Assembly: GCF_017115105.1 (NCBI RefSeq)
Contig: NZ_JABXKH010000095.1
Location: forward strand, 1 to 38,024
Origin: Nostoc sp. NMS2
GTDB taxonomy: Bacteria; Cyanobacteriota; Cyanobacteriia; Cyanobacteriales; Nostocaceae
Length of the DNA stretch: 38,024 nucleotides
Direction of reading: 5' to 3'
Shown: positions 34,501-38,024 of the stretch, piece after piece
Layout of the letters: the number at the start of each line of letters is the position of its first letter
How positions within the stretch are numbered: the first letter of the stretch is position 1
Notes under the pieces: model-generated
What the model was told of the DNA's origin: nothing
What the model saw: only the letters and a program-made list of their open reading frames with translations
Database searches by the model: none
Made by a program: the position numbers and the translations under genes

Positions 34501-36922
34501 ACGCGCCGCATTTACAGTTTACTGCTTTGTCAAACCCTGGAAGACCCATACAAATGAGACCTTGAATCCATTACTAGAGAACTATCAGAGCGGATTAGAT
34601 AATGGCGATAGTGAATACTCTGCCTGGTCTGCCATTATTCACTGCCAATGCTCCTACTTTGTTGGTGAGAATTTAGCTGTGCTTGAGCCGAAGTTCAAGC
34701 TTTACGGTGAAGCTGTAACCAAAATTCAGCAAGATGGAGCGTTCAACTATCTCAGCATCTTCAGGCAGTCGATTCTCAACTTGTTAGGTTTGTCAAAAGA
34801 CATTTGCCAGTTAGAAGGTGAAGCTTACAGCGAAGCAGAAATGCTGCCGATCCAGCTTACTGCTAACGATTTATCTGGATTGCTCCTCCTCCATCTCAAC
34901 AAGGCAATTCTCGGTTATCTCTTTGAAAATCACGATTTAGCTCTAGAAAATCTAAATTTGGCAACTCAATATTTGCAAGGTGGCATTGGTTCACAATCGC
35001 TTCCGGTTCTGTTTTTCTATGATTCACTGGTGTGTTTATCCATCGCACCCGACTCGCAAGATACCGAACAAGAAACCTGGTTAGCGAGAGTTGCTGCTAA
35101 TCAGGAAAAGATCCAGAACTGGGCACAGTTTGCCCCCATGAATCATCTGCACAAGTGGCATTTGGTTGAAGCTGAACGGTGTCGCGTTTTGGGTAACAAA
35201 GCAGAGGCGATCGACCACTACGATCGCGCCATTGCTGGAGCCAAAGCCAACGAATATATCCAAGAAGAAGCATTAGCTAATGAACTTGCAGCCAAATTCT
35301 ACCTCGATTGGGGCAAAGAAAAAGTCGCCCAAGCATATATACAAGAAGCCTACTATTGCTATGCTCGTTGGGGAGCCAAAGCCAAAACCGACGACTTAGA
35401 AAAACGCTACCCCGAACTACTACAACCCATCCTGCAACAGCAACGAATCAACCTCAACGCAAGAGAAACGATCGCCCTTCGTGGAACTTCTTCATCCACT
35501 CGCACTTCTACCACAGGTAGCACCAGCATTTCCGATGTCCTAGATTTTACTTCTATCCTCAAAGCTGCTCAAACTATTTCTAGCAGCATCGAATTAGATC
35601 AACTCATCACCAGTCTCACCCACATCATCCTCGAAAATTCCGGTGCGAAAAAATCCGTCCTTATTCTCCCCCAAGAAGATACTTGGCAAGTCAGAGCAAT
35701 TACCTTAATTAACCATCAAGACAATTCCCCTGTTCAAATACAAACTTGCCTTTACCCACAACTAATAGACAATTGTCAAGATATCCCCAGAAAAATTATC
35801 AATTATGTCAAGAATACTCAACAAACAATTGTCATAGATAATTGCCAAACAGATATTCCTGGGGTAATTGGGGAATATATGCTAGAGCATCACCCAAAAA
35901 GTGTATTATGCACACCAATTATTAATCAAGGGCATTTGGTTGCTATTCTCTACCTAGAAAATGAACTCACAAGCGGGGTATTTACTAGCGAACGTCTGCA
36001 AGCGATCAATCTACTTTCTTCCCAAGCAGCAATATCGCTAGAAAATGCTCGACTTTATCAACAAGCACAACAAGCATTACAAGATTTACAACAGGCACAA
36101 TTACAAATTGTTCAAAGTGAAAAAATGTCGGCATTGGGTAACTTAGTTGCTGGTGTAGCTCACGAAATGAATAATCCCCTTGGGTTTATTGCTGCTAGTC
36201 TCCAACAAGCTAAACCAACGTTTACCGATATTATCGAACACTTAAAACTCTATCAAGAAAGTTTACCTAACAAGAATGAAGAAATTCTTGACCACGAGTC
36301 AGAAATCGACTTGGATTATAGCTTAGAAGACTTGCCCAAGATGATTGATTCTATGTCTATGGCGTGCGACAGGCTAAAAAATATTAGCACCAGTTTACGT
36401 ACTTTCTCTCGTGCAGATAAAGACTACAAAGTGCCGTTTAATATCCATGAAGGCATTGATAGCACCATTCTCATTCTCAAACATCGTCTCAAAGCCAATG
36501 AACAACGTCCATTAATTGAAGTTGTCACCAACTACAGTAATTTACCTCAAATTGAATGCTTCCCAGGTCAGTTAAATCAGGTATTTATGAATCTTCTAGC
36601 AAACGCAATTGATGCGTTAGAAGAATCTAATCAGGGACGCACTTTTGAGGAAATCAAAGCTCATCCTAATCGCATTACAATTACGACCTCAGTCGAAAGT
36701 AGTCTAGTTAAAATTGCCATTCTGGATAATGGTAAGGGGATGAGTGAATCAGTTAAAGAGAAAATATTTGACCATTTATTTACTACAAAAGATGTAGGTA
36801 AAGGTACGGGATTAGGATTAGCGATCGCTCGTCAAATTGTTGAAGAAACCCACAATGGCAAATTGAGTTTTAACTCAGTTCTGGGTGAAGGTACAGAATT
36901 TATCATTGAAATTCAGGTGTAA
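31517..36922 (+). CDS. Trifunctional Ser/Thr protein kinase / AAA ATPase / sensor histidine kinase
   Basis: A 1801-residue cytoplasmic signalling protein of the cyanobacterial Hstk type. Domains: Ser/Thr kinase (about 10-285) with K40, catalytic HKDIKPAN (H134-N141), DFS in place of DFG (D155) and SPE (183-185); AAA ATPase (about 305-560) with GFSGIGKT (336-343) and LVMFLDDLQWAD; a long helical TPR-like region (about 640-1330); GAF (about 1345-1505); HisKA with H1549 in VAHEMNNPLGF; HATPase with NQVFMNLLANAIDAL, LDNGKGMS and GKGTGLGLAIA. All key kinase residues appear intact, except the DFG Gly. Residues 101-109 are coded by a palindromic repeat. The mid-region (about 33590-34700) is clearly richer in G+C. 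A second copy starts 75 bases downstream. Confidence 0.93.
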   Translation: MVSNLINIPRYQVSEELYNGSRTLVYRGYREADHKPVVIKVLKNPYPAFSELVQFRNQYTIAKNLNSPLIIQTYSLESYQNGYVLVMEDFGGISLKEYFTAVETGYIASLQEFLQIAIALCNTLDILYRERIIHKDIKPANILINPETKQVKLIDFSIASLLPRETQTLVNPNVLEGTLAYISPEQTGRMNRGIDYRTDFYSLGVTFYELLTGELPFQSNEPMELVHCHIAKAAPLVHENNRQIPSIFSDIVNKLMAKNAEDRYQSALGLKFDLENCLHQLQVCGSIDSFEIASRDVCDRFIIPDKLYGRETEVETLLQAFERVSLGATEMMLVAGFSGIGKTVVVNEVHKPIVRQHGYFIKGKYDQFQRNIPFSGFVQAFRDLMGQLLTESDAQIQQWRNQILSAVGENGQVIIEVIPELSRIIGEQAPATELLGIAAQNRFNLLFQKFTQVFTSAEHPLVMFLDDLQWADSASLKLMQLLMADTSHLLLIGAYRDNEVNAAHPLMLTLSEIEKTLFTINTITLAPLSQRKVNQLVADTLKCAESLAWNLSQLIYQKTKGNPFFATQFIKALHQENFIQFDFELGCWQCDIAQVNQQAVTDDVVAFMAFQLEKMPDSTQHRLQLAACIGNQFDLKTLAIVSSKSEIETAADLWKALQEGLILPISDVYKFYVGQEIETVTQENQETVTYKFLHDRVQQAAYSLIAEEQKQATHLQIGQLLLSHTPGARQEEKLFDIVNHLNQGAELIAQSKERDQLIQLNLRAGRKAKLATAYAAAIAYFNTGINLLPSDAWHNQYAQTLALYEDAAEVSYLGGDFEQMQQRIDRVLQYADTLLDKVKVYETQIQAAIVQNQFLQALEMTLALLEQLGVTFPKQPSQADVGQALQTTAAHLSKCLIADLADLPIMSDRTARVIVRLIVKSLSAAYIAKPEVLPLLVCTGIDSFLKSGNSPLSTVVYSFYGVILCGMVGDIETGYQIGELTLDLLAKFPSREIQARAAFTVYCFVKPWKTHTNETLNPLLENYQSGLDNGDSEYSAWSAIIHCQCSYFVGENLAVLEPKFKLYGEAVTKIQQDGAFNYLSIFRQSILNLLGLSKDICQLEGEAYSEAEMLPIQLTANDLSGLLLLHLNKAILGYLFENHDLALENLNLATQYLQGGIGSQSLPVLFFYDSLVCLSIAPDSQDTEQETWLARVAANQEKIQNWAQFAPMNHLHKWHLVEAERCRVLGNKAEAIDHYDRAIAGAKANEYIQEEALANELAAKFYLDWGKEKVAQAYIQEAYYCYARWGAKAKTDDLEKRYPELLQPILQQQRINLNARETIALRGTSSSTRTSTTGSTSISDVLDFTSILKAAQTISSSIELDQLITSLTHIILENSGAKKSVLILPQEDTWQVRAITLINHQDNSPVQIQTCLYPQLIDNCQDIPRKIINYVKNTQQTIVIDNCQTDIPGVIGEYMLEHHPKSVLCTPIINQGHLVAILYLENELTSGVFTSERLQAINLLSSQAAISLENARLYQQAQQALQDLQQAQLQIVQSEKMSALGNLVAGVAHEMNNPLGFIAASLQQAKPTFTDIIEHLKLYQESLPNKNEEILDHESEIDLDYSLEDLPKMIDSMSMACDRLKNISTSLRTFSRADKDYKVPFNIHEGIDSTILILKHRLKANEQRPLIEVVTNYSNLPQIECFPGQLNQVFMNLLANAIDALEESNQGRTFEEIKAHPNRITITTSVESSLVKIAILDNGKGMSESVKEKIFDHLFTTKDVGKGTGLGLAIARQIVEETHNGKLSFNSVLGEGTEFIIEIQV

Positions 36923-36951
36923 GGTTTTGCTCTTGTTGGTAAACAACTCTA

Positions 36952-37030
36952 GATATCTGGGAATACTAAATCTGGAAACTATCAGGATTTAGCAGTATGG
37001 TTAGCAATTTAATTAATATTCCCAGATATC
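36952..37030 (+). promoter_or_regulatory. Inverted repeats at the second kinase start, with longer arms
   Basis: GATATCTGGGAATA (36952-36965) pairs with TATTCCCAGATATC (37017-37030), a perfect 14-bp arm, three bases longer than in copy 1 because the upstream sequence differs. The inner hairpin is the same. Only 32 bases separate the stop of the first copy (36922) from the duplicated block. Confidence 0.45.
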
Positions 37031-38024
37031 AAGTTAGCGAAGAACTATACAATGGTTCAAGAACCCTAGTTTATCGCGGGTATCGAGAAGCTGACCACAA
37101 ACCTGTAGTAATTAAAGTACTGAAAAATCCTTATCCGGCTTTCAGCGAACTGGTACAGTTTCGGAATCAGTACACTATTGCTAAAAATCTCAACTCACCT
37201 CTAATCATCCAAACCTATAGCCTGGAATCCTATCAAAATGGCTATGTACTGGTGATGGAAGACTTTGGGGGGATTTCCCTAAAAGAATATTTTACTGCTG
37301 TAGAGACGGGATATATCGCGTCTCTGCAAGAGTTTTTACAAATAGCGATCGCACTGTGTAATACCTTAGATATATTGTATCGTGAGCGGATTATTCACAA
37401 AGATATTAAACCCGCCAATATTTTAATTAATCCCGAAACCAAACAAGTTAAGTTAATTGACTTTAGTATCGCATCGCTACTACCACGAGAAACGCAAACG
37501 CTAGTCAATCCCAATGTGTTAGAAGGGACACTAGCTTATATTTCTCCAGAACAAACAGGCAGAATGAATCGGGGGATTGACTATCGGACTGATTTTTATT
37601 CTTTGGGTGTAACTTTCTACGAATTACTTACAGGTGAGTTACCTTTTCAATCAAACGAACCGATGGAATTAGTACATTGTCATATTGCCAAAGCAGCACC
37701 CTTAGTACATGAAAATAACCGGCAAATACCGTCTATTTTTTCGGATATTGTCAATAAATTGATGGCGAAAAATGCCGAAGATAGATATCAAAGTGCATTA
37801 GGACTGAAGTTTGATTTAGAAAATTGTTTACATCAACTACAAGTTTGTGGTAGTATCGATAGTTTTGAAATTGCGAGTAGGGATGTGTGCGATCGCTTCA
37901 TCATCCCTGATAAACTTTATGGAAGAGAAACCGAAGTAGAAACCCTCCTCCAAGCATTTGAGCGAGTCAGCTTGGGTGCAACAGAAATGATGCTGGTAGC
38001 TGGGTTTTCGGGAATTGGTAAAAC
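36955..38024 (+). repeat. Direct duplication of 31475-32544
   Basis: The 1,070 bases 36955-38024 read identically, base for base, to 31475-32544 (offset 5480), including leader and start codon. Identity begins at ATCTGG; the bases just before it differ. The right end is cut by the window. Confidence 0.95.
36997..38024 (+). CDS. Second copy of the kinase/ATPase/histidine kinase gene (3' truncated by window)
   Basis: 342 full codons of the same protein, from the ATG to the Lys of the Walker A motif (GFSGIGK), identical at DNA level to the first copy. This portion covers the whole Ser/Thr kinase domain (K40, D136, D155 all present) and the start of the AAA ATPase. It starts 75 bases after the stop of the first copy, in the same direction. 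What follows the Walker A is outside the window, so it cannot be said whether the second gene is full length or differs in the sensor or histidine kinase parts. The tandem could be transcribed from a shared promoter or from the repeated leader. Confidence 0.92.
   Translation, partial: MVSNLINIPRYQVSEELYNGSRTLVYRGYREADHKPVVIKVLKNPYPAFSELVQFRNQYTIAKNLNSPLIIQTYSLESYQNGYVLVMEDFGGISLKEYFTAVETGYIASLQEFLQIAIALCNTLDILYRERIIHKDIKPANILINPETKQVKLIDFSIASLLPRETQTLVNPNVLEGTLAYISPEQTGRMNRGIDYRTDFYSLGVTFYELLTGELPFQSNEPMELVHCHIAKAAPLVHENNRQIPSIFSDIVNKLMAKNAEDRYQSALGLKFDLENCLHQLQVCGSIDSFEIASRDVCDRFIIPDKLYGRETEVETLLQAFERVSLGATEMMLVAGFSGIGK

Overview
The window looks like chromosome of a filamentous, heterocyst-forming cyanobacterium of the Nostoc/Anabaena type. 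This is inferred, not searched. The reasons are the many GCGATCGC (HIP1) octamers, short tandem heptamer repeats (STRRs) between and inside genes, cyanobacterial families such as Ycf35/DUF1257, DUF3038/DUF4335, DUF2288 and a Ser/Thr kinase-ATPase-histidine kinase fusion, and a chaperone and type IV pilus gene order usual for the group. No tRNA, rRNA, CRISPR array or intact insertion sequence was recognised.

Layout. 1-1926: the tail of a HAF-repeat-like exported protein, then three small membrane or exported proteins on the + strand. 1946-3441: two Uma2-fold (DUF820) proteins on the - strand, bracketed by a short direct repeat. 3655-10259 (- strand): grpE, dnaK, dnaJ, a TusA-like protein and rsgA, with overlapping junctions at dnaJ/tusA/rsgA, then a tiny lipoprotein gene. 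A 930-base, repeat-laden gap separates dnaK from dnaJ. 10738-15330 (+): pilB-pilT-pilC, the extension ATPase, retraction ATPase and platform protein of type IV pili, with STRRs in both spacers; a protein of unknown function follows. 16099-17121 (-): a saccharopine dehydrogenase-like oxidoreductase.

17399-20395 (+) is the accessory-looking stretch. It holds a Gly/Ala-rich glycine-zipper-like protein, a DUF6883-DUF4926 pair that resembles a toxin/antitoxin-type unit with a possible operator and a 65-nt hairpin leader, and a DUF2997-ycf35-ferredoxin unit. 20505-23544 (-): a YiaA/YiaB-like protein and the DUF3038/DUF4335 pair. 24263-26093 (+): a ModA-like solute-binding protein with an added PEP-CTERM-like tail, next to a true PEP-CTERM protein. 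26168-26443 holds a MITE-like element and a palindromic repeat. 26521-31241 (-): mutS2, DUF2288, an AI-2E/PerM family protein and a PlsC acyltransferase.

31517-38024 (+) is dominated by a 1801-residue Ser/Thr kinase / AAA ATPase / GAF / histidine kinase. Immediately after it a second copy starts; its leader and first 1,028 coding bases match the first copy without a difference until the window ends inside the Walker A motif. The first copy has a GC-rich middle between AT-rich ends, so it looks like a recombination mosaic. The observations I rate highest are this tandem duplication with its structured start region, two MITE-like elements that share a core but have different ends, the PEP-CTERM-like tail on a periplasmic-binding protein, the DUF6883-DUF4926 unit, and repeats that have become part of conserved proteins (rsgA, mutS2, the kinase domain).
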